Assembly (NCBI GenBank): GCA_015227615.1
Contig: JAALGZ010000070.1
Span: 59,291 to 123,290, forward strand
Length of the DNA stretch: 64,000 nucleotides
Source of the DNA: Labyrinthula sp. Ha
Taxonomy: Eukaryota > Sar > Bigyra > Labyrinthulida > Labyrinthulaceae
Direction of reading: 5' to 3'
Shown: positions 1 through 9,570 of the stretch, one piece after another
How positions within the stretch are numbered: the stretch's first letter is position 1
Layout of the letters: every line of letters starts with the position of its first letter
Notes under the pieces: model-generated
Seen by the model: only the letters and a program-made list of their open reading frames with translations
Told to the model about the DNA's origin: nothing
Database searches by the model: none
Made by a program: the position numbers and the translations under genes

Positions 1-222
1 AGTTTCAATAGGAAGCCAGCGTCTTTACGAATTTCACGGACTCAAAATATCTTTAAAAATCATAAAAACTTACAACGATAAAAAGAGAGCAGTCTTTAGA
101 AGAAAAGGAGTGATAATAAATAATGGAGTCCAATTGACTAAATAAGAATTAAAGAAAAGTAGAAGAAAGACCTGGTCAGATCTGCATCAATATCAAAAAT
201 TGGGGAAAAGGAGAAAATACCA

Positions 223-690
223 TTGCTTTCAGTAGAACAAGTTTCAAATTGCCAGCTGAGTATTGAAGATATTTCCAAGATAGTCCAGCTTTTTAAAAAT
301 CAAGATAGAAGAGAGGTAGATGTTTTGGAAGTAGAAAAAAATCATAGTAGATCATCTGCTTTAAAGATAATTTTTGGAAATAATAAATATAATATTCTTC
401 TTGATAGTGGAGCATGGAAAAGTTGCGCTGGTAAAAAATTAGTAGGTGGTTTAACCATATATAAGAATGATGAATTGCATAAGAAGGCCCCCGAGATGTA
501 AAAGAGTTTCTGGCGCTCAGATTGATATTATAGGCTATATAAAAATCCATTGCTGTTTAAAAGGGGAAGGAATATTTCTAGAGCTTCCAGAGACGCAATT
601 CTATGCCCTATGCTGCATCACAAATAAGTTCATTTTAGGAAATAATTGGCTAAAAGAGACGAAGATCAGTCCTCTAGAGTTATTAAAAAA
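223..690 (+). pseudogene. Retroviral-type aspartic protease domain of element A, frameshifted
   Basis: The frame from 223 contains LLDSGAWKSC, the catalytic D-S/T-G motif of retropepsins (D-S-G-A). The C-terminal part continues from about 467 in another frame and contains FILGNNWL, which matches the usual I-(L/I)-G-x-(D/N)-x-L flap-proximal motif. One frameshift between 467 and 500 separates the halves. The enzyme would process the Gag-Pol polyprotein. Its position only about 330 bp upstream of the methyltransferase, rather than in front of RT, is unusual and is shared with element B. The gene is not functional as it stands. Confidence 0.7.
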
Positions 691-864
691 TTGATCTCAA
701 CGTAAATTAGAAGTAATTTCAGAATTAAAAAGAGTAGAAGTTGCAACAGTTCTCGATAAATGGGAGGAGTTTAAAAAATGAAGGTAGTTGAGAGAAGAAG
801 ATATCGTTCCAAATTGTCCAATCTATTAGAAAGTGATCCTGAAAGTTTAATGGTCCATTTTCGG

Positions 865-1549
865 TTCCCCTGCTGACTCATATTTTACTATAAAATATAA
901 AAGAGAAGAGAAGTTTAAGGATCTTGTATTATGGAGGCAGGCAGCTGGAAGCAAGTTAAAAATCGGGGATGTAAGATGTCAGGATCTAACGTCATCTGGC
1001 AGATTTGGGGTTTTAATGATCGATCCCCCGTGGGAAAATCAAGCCTCATCAAGTTCTACGAGAGGGCTAACCATAAAATATCCTACGTTAACAGATCGAG
1101 AACTTTTCAATATATTATTTGCACAACTTGTGGAAGATGGTGTTGTAGGTTTATGGGTAACCAATAATAAGATAGATGTCGGACGAAAGTTGATGAGCAA
1201 CCAAGGTTTCCGTCTAGTAGAATACGTCATCTGGAGCAAAAGAACCAAGAATGGTTACCAGCATTCATCACAAGGTCAATACTTAAGGCATTCCAAAGAA
1301 ATTATGCCCGTAGGTATTAAAGGAATTCCAATTTTGGCTAAACAAAGAAGTTCAGATATCATTGTTTCCACCGTTCTTCAACAAAGTCGAAAGCCTCGAG
1401 AAGCGTATGAGGTATTGGAAAGATTAAATCCAGGAGATATGAATTTGGAGATTTTTGGGAGGTATTGGAGTTGTAGAAAAGGTTGGTGGACATTTGCTGC
1501 GCCATTTGATTGGGAGAAAGGGATAAAATATGAAGGACTCGCACCTTAG
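865..1549 (+). CDS. MT-A70-type adenine methyltransferase domain (element A)
   Basis: The open frame runs from just after a TAA at about 862 to the stop at 1549; the first in-frame ATG is 1016. The catalytic DPPW motif lies at 1022-1033. Downstream are the features expected of the MT-A70 family (METTL3/METTL4-like): a WVTN strand, VIWSKRTKNG, an H-S-K-E segment followed by VGIKG, SRKPREAYEVLER, and LEIFGR near the end. The family uses S-adenosylmethionine to methylate adenine N6 in RNA or DNA. DPPW is the motif of catalytically competent members, so this copy keeps its key residues. It lies about 330 bp behind a protease domain and is probably the C-terminal piece of the Pol polyprotein, not a free gene. 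Substrate and activity are unknown. Confidence 0.8.
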
Positions 1550-2034
1550 AAGAGAGCGGTGAAGAAATACGTGGAGTTTTGGTGAGTATTCGCGCTCGTA
1601 AGTTCTGGTAAACGATCGTTTTGCAATTTATTGTATTTACAAAGTTGCATTTTAACAGTTTTTGATTATATCGATGACGTGGAATGATGAATGAAATCAA
1701 GTGATGTGTATTTCAAGTTAAAGTAAAGCTAATTGAAAGAATACCGGTAAGAAGATTATAACAAAATACAGGAAGTTGCAGTATAAAGACTAGAATATAA
1801 TATTGTATTAGTTAGCTGTAGAAATTGTTTCAGTTAGAAGCCTTAGACGTAGTACTCAGCAGACACTAACTTAATAGTTAAGAAGAAAGAAAAGAACTCG
1901 TGTCGACTTTTCCTAGCGAATTTAGAAAGGAGAATCAGAAGATCTAGATCAAAATTTTAAGACAATTAGAAGCAAAAGAAAACTTACAAGAAAAATATTT
2001 TAAACAAGTAGAAACCTATACTAGCACTCCATAG
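1550..2034 (+). repeat. Probable 3' LTR / 3' UTR of element A
   Basis: This is about 480 bp of non-coding sequence between the methyltransferase stop and the start of transposon F. By position and length it corresponds to the 470-bp LTR that follows the methyltransferase in element B, with weak local similarity (a stretch resembling the B LTR near 1835-1865). No second copy exists in the window, so the LTR assignment cannot be proven. Confidence 0.4.
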
Positions 2035-2352
2035 ATGTAATTTATAACTTGTATTTGATTGGTTGAATTTTAGTGAGAGTGACCAATTATGCCATTGTTG
2101 AAACTAAGGCATTAATGACATTTAAATTTTGGGCACGAAGCAATAAATGTAGTTAAAAGTCCTTGCCTCAACGAAGCTGTTTGACTTCGACCTCCGCGGA
2201 GGGCCTAGAGTGTGCGACCCAACGTGAACAGACTACTTACAGTCTCTATGAACACAGGTGGTCTTACTACAACAGAGCTTAACTTTTTGGAAGAAAAAAT
2301 TCAGCAACTGTCAATTCTGATGTTGAAATAGCTACATGCAAATGGCTACAAG

Positions 2353-2700
2353 ATGTTGAAGGAAAAGGCGAAAATCAACGGTAGCAAAGGTACGAGGTTT
2401 TTTTCAAAACCGTCTACTAGAGCTGCAGGCGTAGCGACCTACTTGGCCGAAGAACTTGCTTGCAACGTCTCTTCAGTTCAAAGTAATGATGACAGGATCC
2501 TGAAAATAGTTTTCAAGATACCGGCAAGAAAAATATTAACTTAAAAGAGTCAAGCCGGTTAATAAGAAACCTGAAAAAGAAAGGAATGTTACTTTTTAGG
2601 TGGAGATTTAAATGCAAAACTGAGTAGAGTGGCACTGAAGAGGGTAGAGAAACTGGGGCTTAAAACACAGGATCAAGAACAACGACCAAGTGAAACTATC
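2353..2700 (+). pseudogene. LINE-type DNase I-like endonuclease remnant inside F-left
   Basis: The short frame at 2353-2544 carries a segment containing AGVATYLAEEL followed by DDRILKIVFKIP, which resembles the GV-x-I-YL...DRI-x-K-I pattern of apurinic-type LINE endonucleases. After a stop and frame change, GGDLNAKLSR (about 2600-2630) matches the GGDFNA motif of the same domain. Only a small part of the domain survives, with stops between the pieces. The same remnant occurs inverted in F-right (43500-43817). It is probably a captured or nested LINE fragment, not an F-encoded function. Confidence 0.5.
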
Positions 2701-3768
2701 TGGAACAAGCAGCAGGGTACATCAAAACTTCACAGTCAACATCAACCTTTTAACCTATGAACATGGACTCCTTGGATTTTCTGGAATATGTGCATAGCAG
2801 GGAACTTGAATTTTCAGAAATACTCAATGCATAAGTAACACGTCTGAAAACAACAACTGTACCTAAAAGATATTACAACCCAACCTGCAATAGAACATAG
2901 CTCCCTCTCTCTCGCTCTCTCCCAGAATAGACCAGAATACAGCCAAAATGAACCTCACAACCTTCCTAGCTCTATCCCAACCCAAACATCCAAACAGTCA
3001 AAATTCACATCCTAAACCTGAAACCAGCAGGAATCTCCACGATACATCCCCATTTAACCTCTAAGAAACATAGATAATAAAAATATACCTTTCACGGCCC
3101 TGAATCAGCTTCAGCTAGAACCTGATGAATCAGAATAGCCGAGAAACCCCACTTCACCACCTTCCACTCAAAATCAGCAATAGCCACTCGGAAACTTGCT
3201 CAACAAACCTCCATGCTCCTCAATACATCCCTCAAAAGCATCTTTCAGTTTCACCGTCGCTTTCTTGGAGCTCTTCCGACTTGGCGTGAGATAATTTCAA
3301 TCTTCTTCAATTTGGTTTGATTTAAGATTAAAATTTGGGAAATTAAGAATAGCCCAATCTAGAGTAATACAACCTTGGACGAATGAAATCAGGTATCCTG
3401 GGAGACTGACCAATAAAAGCCGGAGAAAGTGGATAAGGTATTGATAGCAACAAGAAGAGTATAGAAAATGACAAATGACTCTCAGTAGGTTAAGAACATA
3501 GTAAGCACCTGGTTCGTAGAAGGTTTGGCCAGTAGGCCCATTTAATCCTTAAATAACTAACTAATAATCCAACAATCAACAAGTGCATATGAAAAGACGA
3601 TCAAAACATCGTGACCTCCAAGAGAGGTTTAAAACAGTGCGAGATGCATGCAGTTCCTCTCACTCGTTGTGAATAAACTTTATTATTATTTTTTTAATTC
3701 TTAAGTTTGAATAAAAAGCAATGAGAAACAATATGAAGTCAAAATGAAAAGAAGTCGAAACGAAAAAG

Positions 3769-3960
3769 GATGAAAGTTTAACAAAAATATGAAAAAGCAA
3801 ACGAAAACGATGGAAGTTTAACAAGAAAATATGAAGTGGAAAACAAAGAAGAAAAGGGATGAAAGTTTAGCAAAAACATAAAAAAAACGAAGAAGGATGA
3901 AAGTTTGACCAAAATATGAAAAAGGAAACGAAAAACGATGAAAGTTAAAAAAATTGCACC
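3769..3960. repeat. Degenerate tandem repeat, about 40-50 bp units, in F-left
   Basis: Five copies of a block beginning with GATGAAAGTTTA or a close variant start near 3769, 3809, 3859, 3897 and 3938, separated by purine-rich sequence. The same array lies inverted at 42224-42420 in F-right, so it predates the duplication of the two arms. Confidence 0.65.
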
Positions 3961-5033
3961 TAGATTAAAGTATCAATTCACTCAACTTTTAAATTCCAAT
4001 TTTAACAAAAATCTAAATCTTCTGAATCTCAGCTTTCAAAATCATGTGTTTTAAACTTCTAATTATGTTAGTTCACAAATGCATTTAAAAAAGTTCAGAT
4101 ATATTTTCGATTTTTTGCATTCAACCTATGGAGAAAGATTTAAATCCATCCTCATCTTCATCGAGGGCCGAGTGTGGAGAGAAGGCAGAGTCATGGGGGG
4201 GGGGTATTTTTAAAGACACGGGAAGCATTAAAGGCCCCCCACCACGCTAGGGTAATGCAACTTCACATTTTAATATTTTATAACTTTTAATATTTATTTT
4301 CTATCTTCTAGTACACTTCACTTTGTTCCCAGCCTTCTTTGTATTTCATCAAATTCTAAGGAAGTGGAATTATATTTAAAAGAATAAGTTAATCCTTGAA
4401 TTTATATTTACGAGAAAATAGAAACAAGAGAACAATTGCTAAAATAGCACTGCAATATTTTCTGTTATGTTTAAAATACTAAAGGTTAAGATTACAACTT
4501 CTGAAGTAAAAAATACTGAAGTCCTTTTGAACCGCTTGAAGCAACCGTTTGCAACCGTTGAAAGGTGCAAAAACATCTCGCTTTCTGTAGCAACTTCAAA
4601 ATGTAACTAAATTTCTAGCTCCATTCTTTTTGGAGAGTTTTCTATACCCTTTTCGTTTTCAAGTTAGTTCTCAATACGGTTCTCAATTCTTAGTATTTCT
4701 TCTTTTTTTTTGTTTTTTCTGATATTGGATCGAATTGCCCACTCTTTCCCTCCATTACCTCAAAATTTTCGTACAGTATAATTTTTGGTGATATGACCCA
4801 AATTTGAAATCCTGAAATCACAAATGTCATTAATGTCTTTATTTCAAAAATGAAATAATTGGCCATTCTCACTAAAATTCAACCAATTACATACCGAGTA
4901 TAAATTACACGCGTGTAAAAAAACGGATTCCCATATCTGGACAAACATTTTTACATACGAAGACTTTTATATTACGACATTTAATTTCATTCAATTAAAT
5001 TATCTATTCTTATACTTTATCTTTCTATCTTTA

Positions 5034-5203
5034 TGTTCAATAGTAGTTTTTTTTAGATAGGGGTATATGTTTAATTATTTTTTTTAATTCTCTGTATACA
5101 ATATTGTTTTATCTTTTCATAACGTTCTAATATAGACACTACTTCTTATATAATATCGGATACAGAGTCCGGACTGGGCCATATGGCCTTCTTGTATTTA
5201 ACA
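5034..5203 (-). repeat. Solo LTR of Copia family E in the TIR of F-left
   Basis: The reverse complement matches both LTRs of element E (33124-33298 and 37326-37495), with ends TGTT...AACA. It sits in the right TIR of F-left at the position corresponding to the E insertion in F-right, in the same relative orientation. The simplest reading is a full-length E that lost its interior by LTR-LTR recombination after the arms were duplicated. The left flank lacks about 10 bp that is present in F-right, so no clean target duplication is seen. Confidence 0.8.
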
Positions 5204-5322
5204 AACTCAATTCGATTCGAACTGTTTATTTTTTAATTTATTCTCTCGTGTTTAATTCTACTTTATATTCACTTAAAAAAAATCCTGTAGAAAGATTAGA
5301 GACAAAGCTAAAAAAGAAAATA

Positions 5323-7455
5323 ATGAAAAAAGCTGTTAAAGCTTACCAAATTCCGAAAAAGCTAAGATTTCAGGGCACTGGGCAAACTTCGTCTCATTTG
5401 TTAAAAGAATATACTGATAAAGTTTCTGGAACTGAAATGAAACCAAAATTTCAACCTCACATCTTGCTGGGTGGTGATTTTAAGGATTTAGTAGTGCAAA
5501 GTACAATATTTGCTGACAAAAGTCTGTTTATAAAAGATATTATAGAGGATTACTGTAAAACATTATTAATAGCAATGCCACGACGTTGGGGAAAAACTGT
5601 AAACCTTGATATGCTGAAGAGGTTTCTAGAAATACAAGTTGACAGTAAGGGTGAACCAATAAGTGAAAGAGAGAGTGATAATTATAAGCTGTTTGCCGGT
5701 GGTCAAATTGATGGTGATATTCGTGGAAAAAGAGAAATCTTTCCTTTAAAAATAGCGAAAACAAAACTATTTGGGGTAACAGAATCTTTAACTATACAAG
5801 GAACGTATCCAGTCATACATGCTGATTTTAAAAACTGTAAAGCTGGAGATTATAATTCCGTAAGAGAAAAGATCAAATATGCCTTAAGGCAATGTTTTCA
5901 GGAGCATGATTATCTTAAAAGCAGTAAAGCACTTGATAGTGAAGCTAGAATACTTATACAGAAATATGCTGGATCTATTTCATCAAAATCTCTTAGCGAT
6001 GATGAGATAATGTATAGCCTGCAGTTTTTAAGTGAAATGCTCTTTTGTCATTATGATAAGAAAGTTTGGATATTGATAGATGAATATGATGCTGTGGCTA
6101 ATATCGCATATAGGGAGTTTGATAAAGATAATCTTGACAAAACAATCAAGTTATTTTCAGGTATCTATGAGACTGCTCTAAAGAGTAATTCTTACTTAGA
6201 AAAAGGAGTACTAACAGGAGTTCAGTATATTTCGCAAAGCGGTATGCTCTCTGGACTAAATAATCTTTGTAAAATTGATTTTACTAGTGCTAAATATGCG
6301 CAACATTATGGCCTTGATGAAACTGAGATTGATTTATTCTTTGAGCATTTTGAAGTACCTAAAGAACTTGGGGACAAGGCTAAACTTTGGTACAATGGAT
6401 ATAAAGTTAAGAGATATTGTCCACAAAATAAAGAAGTGCATTTAAAGGAAATAGTTGGCAAATATAATATCTGGTCAATCGCTAGTTATTTAGGAGAAGG
6501 TGAGTTTATTAAATTTAAATCTTATTGGGAAAAAAGCGGAAGTATAAATTTTATCGATGTCTTATTTGGCAACCCAGAGGTTAGAGAACAAATGGAAAAG
6601 CTGATAAATGGTGAGAGCATTTACTTAGAAAGAAAAGATGACTTTTCGGTATCTGACTTTGAAATTCTTAAGAATATAACCGGTGGTAATAAAAAAATCA
6701 GTTCAGTTGGCTTAAACTTATTATTTTCTTACTTATTTATAGGTGGATATTTAACAAAAGATGGCAAAAAGAAAGATTGCTATGAGTTACCTAATATGGA
6801 AATTAAATATGAAATGAGAAACAAAATAATAGACTACTATCGAGACATTTACAGAATAGATTCCAAGAATTTTGAAACCTTAATTGACATCGTGCGAAGT
6901 ATAATTGATACAAAAGAATATAATCAAAATAATATTAGAGCACTATTCAAAAATTTCTATAATCAATTTAAAGAAATGATCAAAGGAGTTAAACTAGTTA
7001 ATGATCACAATATTGAGGGTGTGTTTACTAATGAGGATGTAGTACATTCACTATTAAATTATATAGTATTGCAGACGCAACATTTCACATTTGGCAGTGA
7101 AATTTATACTAGTAAACTGGACTCAGGTAAAAAAGGTAGAGCTCGTATAAAACTTACCAATGGTGATGTAGGTATAATAATAGAATTGAAATGTGTATCA
7201 GTACCAACTACTGACGATGGACACATGAAAGACGCTTTACAACAAGCAAGAAGTTATGGAAATTTATTAAATACTAGGAACAAAATATTTGTTGCTATAA
7301 ATGTAGAGAGAAAAGAAGTAAAACCTGAAGAAAGATCCATAGAACTTTTATATGCCTCAGATATGTTCAATGAGAAAGATATTTTTGGAATAGATGTATT
7401 TGGAAATGAAAATATGTTTAATATCAGTAGTGATTTTTTGGACAGCTTCTATTAA
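5323..7455 (+). CDS. AAA-ATPase-like protein with C-terminal PD-(D/E)XK nuclease-like domain
   Basis: This is an intronless, uninterrupted gene of about 710 residues from the first ATG (5323); the frame is open back to 5248. The N-terminal half has the Walker A-like segment AMPRRWGKTVNLDML, typical of the AAA-ATPase-like family (PF09820 type) where the usual form is RPRRFGKS. Walker B is KVWILIDEYDAV. LTGVQYISQSG and LWYNGYKV are further family hallmarks. The C-terminal region has GRARIKLTNGDVGIIIELK followed by an A-L-x-Q-A-x-x-Y segment, matching the DUF1703 PD-(D/E)XK nuclease-like fold. These proteins are common in bacteria, notably intracellular symbionts, and appear sporadically in eukaryotes; their role is not well established. 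The start lies about 50 bp beyond the TIR of F-left, which may serve as promoter. An inverted broken copy is at 15795-17933. Acquisition by horizontal transfer is likely but inferred. Confidence 0.85.
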   Translation: MKKAVKAYQIPKKLRFQGTGQTSSHLLKEYTDKVSGTEMKPKFQPHILLGGDFKDLVVQSTIFADKSLFIKDIIEDYCKTLLIAMPRRWGKTVNLDMLKRFLEIQVDSKGEPISERESDNYKLFAGGQIDGDIRGKREIFPLKIAKTKLFGVTESLTIQGTYPVIHADFKNCKAGDYNSVREKIKYALRQCFQEHDYLKSSKALDSEARILIQKYAGSISSKSLSDDEIMYSLQFLSEMLFCHYDKKVWILIDEYDAVANIAYREFDKDNLDKTIKLFSGIYETALKSNSYLEKGVLTGVQYISQSGMLSGLNNLCKIDFTSAKYAQHYGLDETEIDLFFEHFEVPKELGDKAKLWYNGYKVKRYCPQNKEVHLKEIVGKYNIWSIASYLGEGEFIKFKSYWEKSGSINFIDVLFGNPEVREQMEKLINGESIYLERKDDFSVSDFEILKNITGGNKKISSVGLNLLFSYLFIGGYLTKDGKKKDCYELPNMEIKYEMRNKIIDYYRDIYRIDSKNFETLIDIVRSIIDTKEYNQNNIRALFKNFYNQFKEMIKGVKLVNDHNIEGVFTNEDVVHSLLNYIVLQTQHFTFGSEIYTSKLDSGKKGRARIKLTNGDVGIIIELKCVSVPTTDDGHMKDALQQARSYGNLLNTRNKIFVAINVERKEVKPEERSIELLYASDMFNEKDIFGIDVFGNENMFNISSDFLDSFY

Positions 7456-7646
7456 CCTAACGTAGTAGTATGTTGCTAAGTGATCAAAGTTTTAAATAAT
7501 TCCATGATTCTTTTGACTTAACTACTTAACTAGACGGCTTAAGAATATAGGTCTTAGTCTTACTTCTTGCTTCCATTTATTCTTCCTAAAAAATAAATAG
7601 TTAGACATTGGGAAAACGTCTTAAAGGTTTTTCATAGTTTTACTCT
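7456..7646. other. Downstream flank of the AAA gene, shared with the inverted copy
   Basis: The first 120 bp (to about 7575) recur inverted at about 15675-15794 beside the second AAA copy, so the inverted duplication extends past the stop codon. The remaining 70 bp up to the LTR of element B is unique here and shows nothing recognisable. Confidence 0.6.
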
Positions 7647-8116
7647 TTTTGACTCTGGGTCAGTGAAAGGAAAAGTGTTCCAGTTTAAGGAAAAAGAAAG
7701 CACGTGGAAGGAGATACAGTCACTTTTGGACCCCTATGCTGAAAACTCGCTGTATTTTAAAACGTTGGTCACTAGCCAGAATACGGAGAATATGAGGGAC
7801 GGAAAACATAAGAAGACACAAAAGAGCAACGCGGCTTGGGTGAACGACGGAACGCAAATAAGTGGTGGAGAAATAAAATAGTTGCAAAAGAGTAAGAGGA
7901 ATATAAATTAATGGATATGAAGTTGGTCAGGTCGCAACGTTGAGTAAAGGGTGGTTAGAAATATATATTTTTATGAACAAGCAGATTTAATTGAAGCAAC
8001 AAAAAAGTAGTTTAAAGTTAAGAAGTATATTATTAGGGATACTTCAGTTAAGTCGCAGAGCAGTAAGAAGTAGAAGAAACGTCAAGCCATCAAGAACATC
8101 CTGTTAAGGTTAAAAT
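7647..8116 (+). repeat. 5' LTR of element B
   Basis: It is nearly identical over 470 bp to 14849-15317, with only scattered substitutions and single-base indels visible. It contains a short open frame (7663-7881) that is the same reading frame which, in the 3' LTR copy, continues the methyltransferase C-terminus. That frame is therefore probably a duplicate of a coding tail and not a gene. Confidence 0.85.
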
Positions 8117-8152
8117 TGAATTCAATTCGTAAAAATTTAAGAAAAAGCAAGT

Positions 8153-9570
8153 ATGGCTACGGGAAAAAGAACTATAATGACAAGAAGCACATCGATATTA
8201 AATAGGATACCACAAGTAGAGGAAGAAGAAAGGATACAGAATGATGTTGATACTTCTCTATCTCAAGAAGAGCAGCAACAAATAACGTCAACCCCAAGTG
8301 AAACAGGGGATGCAAATGGTGTTAATGATAAGTTCGGGTCTGAAGAACAGATTGAAGAAATCGGATCTGAAATAGAAGAAACAGTTGTTCAGACCGATAA
8401 GGAAAATGGTTTGAACGCGACGGATGTTGAAAATATACTAGAAGATAGACTCGCAAAAGTCTTGGAGAGTATGTACCAAAAGGGGATCTTAGCCCCGGGA
8501 CCGAACTTCAATCAATATATAAATACAGAAAAAGAAAATCAGAATAAAAAGTAAATAAACCAAAAAAACAAAACAAAAAAATAGTGAGTTACACAATATA
8601 AATGAAAGAAGGGAAGAAAGCAGGATATCGGATAGACCCGTGCTGGAAAGTTTAGAAGCAGAAGAGGTCGCTAAATTCTTAGTAATGTTCGCTAATTATG
8701 AAGAAATAACAATAAGAAGAGTGATAGGGTTGGATGAATCAGATATCACCAGGAGTTTAAACTAAAAAACTATCTTGGAACTTCAAATGGTTGGGGTCAA
8801 TCCGACGGATCGGGGGAGAAGTTATCTCTTATTTAACAAGGCTTAATGAGCAAAGCTGGAGCGCCCAAAAACACACCTTAGTGCAAAGGGCGAACAAGAA
8901 GCTCAAATGGAAGAACATGGGCGATGTTCACACGTCCATGAGAAAATAGCTGAGTGTGGCAGACAGCCTGATTTTAGTAATGAAAATAGCTGAAGACAAA
9001 TATCTTATGAAAGCCTAGAGTTTACTTGTATTAAAGAAACTGCCATTAACTTTCAGAGGAAAAGATGCAGAATATACCCAGAAATACAAGGGCTGGAAGG
9101 ACTATAATAAAATGAAGATGGAACTTATGTCACTTTCCATAGTCCTTGCCTCCCACGACTATATGGATCCTCAAATGAAAATGAATCAAGGAACCGAAGA
9201 AAAAGGTCCCAGTCGCAAAGTAGAGATTAAACAGGAGGTTCAAACGACTCCCAAAAAGATAGTTGTGGAAGAGAAAAAGCACGGAAAAAGACACAAGCTA
9301 CTGAGTTGGTGGTCCAAAGACCAGAAGAGAAAATATGGAATGGATAAAGGCTTGTGTCTTTACTGTTTTACCGATAACCACAGGGCCGCATCCTGCCCCT
9401 TGTTGGCTGTAAATGGAACAGCTAAAAAAGTGATTGTGGCGCCCAAGGATAAAGAATCTCTGGAGCTACAGACGAAAGTGCTAGTAGAAATACTGAATGA
9501 ATATCAAAGACTAAGTGATGAAGTAGAGAATATAAATGAAGATGAATATGAAGAAGTGGGAAAAGCCTGA
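8153..9570 (+). pseudogene. Gag of element B (acidic N-terminus, capsid remnant, zinc knuckle)
   Basis: A 133-residue acidic, glutamine/glutamate-rich N-terminal frame starts at ATG 8153, 36 bp after the LTR, and ends at 8554. The stretch 8555-9111 contains broken pieces of the capsid region. The frame 9112-9570 holds a basic region and a nucleocapsid-like knuckle, CLYCFTDNHRAASC, of the form C-x2-C-x4-H-x4-C with N where the usual G precedes H. Gag would package the RNA into particles. It is broken by several stops and frame changes in the middle. Confidence 0.65.

Larger units (their letters stand above)
1..2034 (+). mobile_element. Ty3/Gypsy-like element A, 3' part only
   Basis: The window opens inside a Gypsy-type element. 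What remains is an aspartic protease domain, an MT-A70 methyltransferase domain and about 480 bp of non-coding sequence that is probably the 3' LTR. Spacing matches element B: from the protease C-terminal glycine motif to the methyltransferase DPPW/DFPW motif is about 380 bp here and about 400 bp in B, so A belongs to the same protease-late lineage. The right border is set where similarity to the F-right transposon TIR resumes (about 2035). The 5' LTR, Gag, RT and integrase lie outside the window. Positions 1-222 presumably encode the linker upstream of protease, but I recognise no domain there. Confidence 0.7.
2035..5272. mobile_element. DNA transposon F, left copy (long terminal inverted repeats)
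   Basis: This segment is the inverted counterpart of F-right (about 41389-44373 and 37496-37775). Shared landmarks include the LINE endonuclease remnant, the repeated block near 3769-3960, the G-run near 4195, and the outer TIR sequence. The right TIR (about 4780-5272) is repeated in inverted form at about 2035-2130, where the left end is cut by element A. In F-right the two TIRs (about 37496-37770 plus outer flank, and about 44040-44373) are roughly 330 bp long and diverged. No transposase is recognisable, so F looks non-autonomous or decayed. The stretch 2700-3700 contains no domain I recognise. Confidence 0.6.

Noticed and set aside
1359-1700. Minus-strand 113-codon open frame opposite the methyltransferase of A
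   Set aside because: Antisense shadow of the MT-A70 frame with no recognisable motif.
5248-7455. Possibility that the contig is bacterial because of the AAA-ATPase gene
   Set aside because: Surrounding DNA is LTR and non-LTR retrotransposons, chromodomains and TIR transposons; there are no operons or neighbouring bacterial genes.
7663-7881. Small ORF in the 5' LTR of B considered as an accessory gene
   Set aside because: The same sequence in the 3' LTR is the tail of the methyltransferase frame, so the 5' copy is a by-product of LTR duplication.
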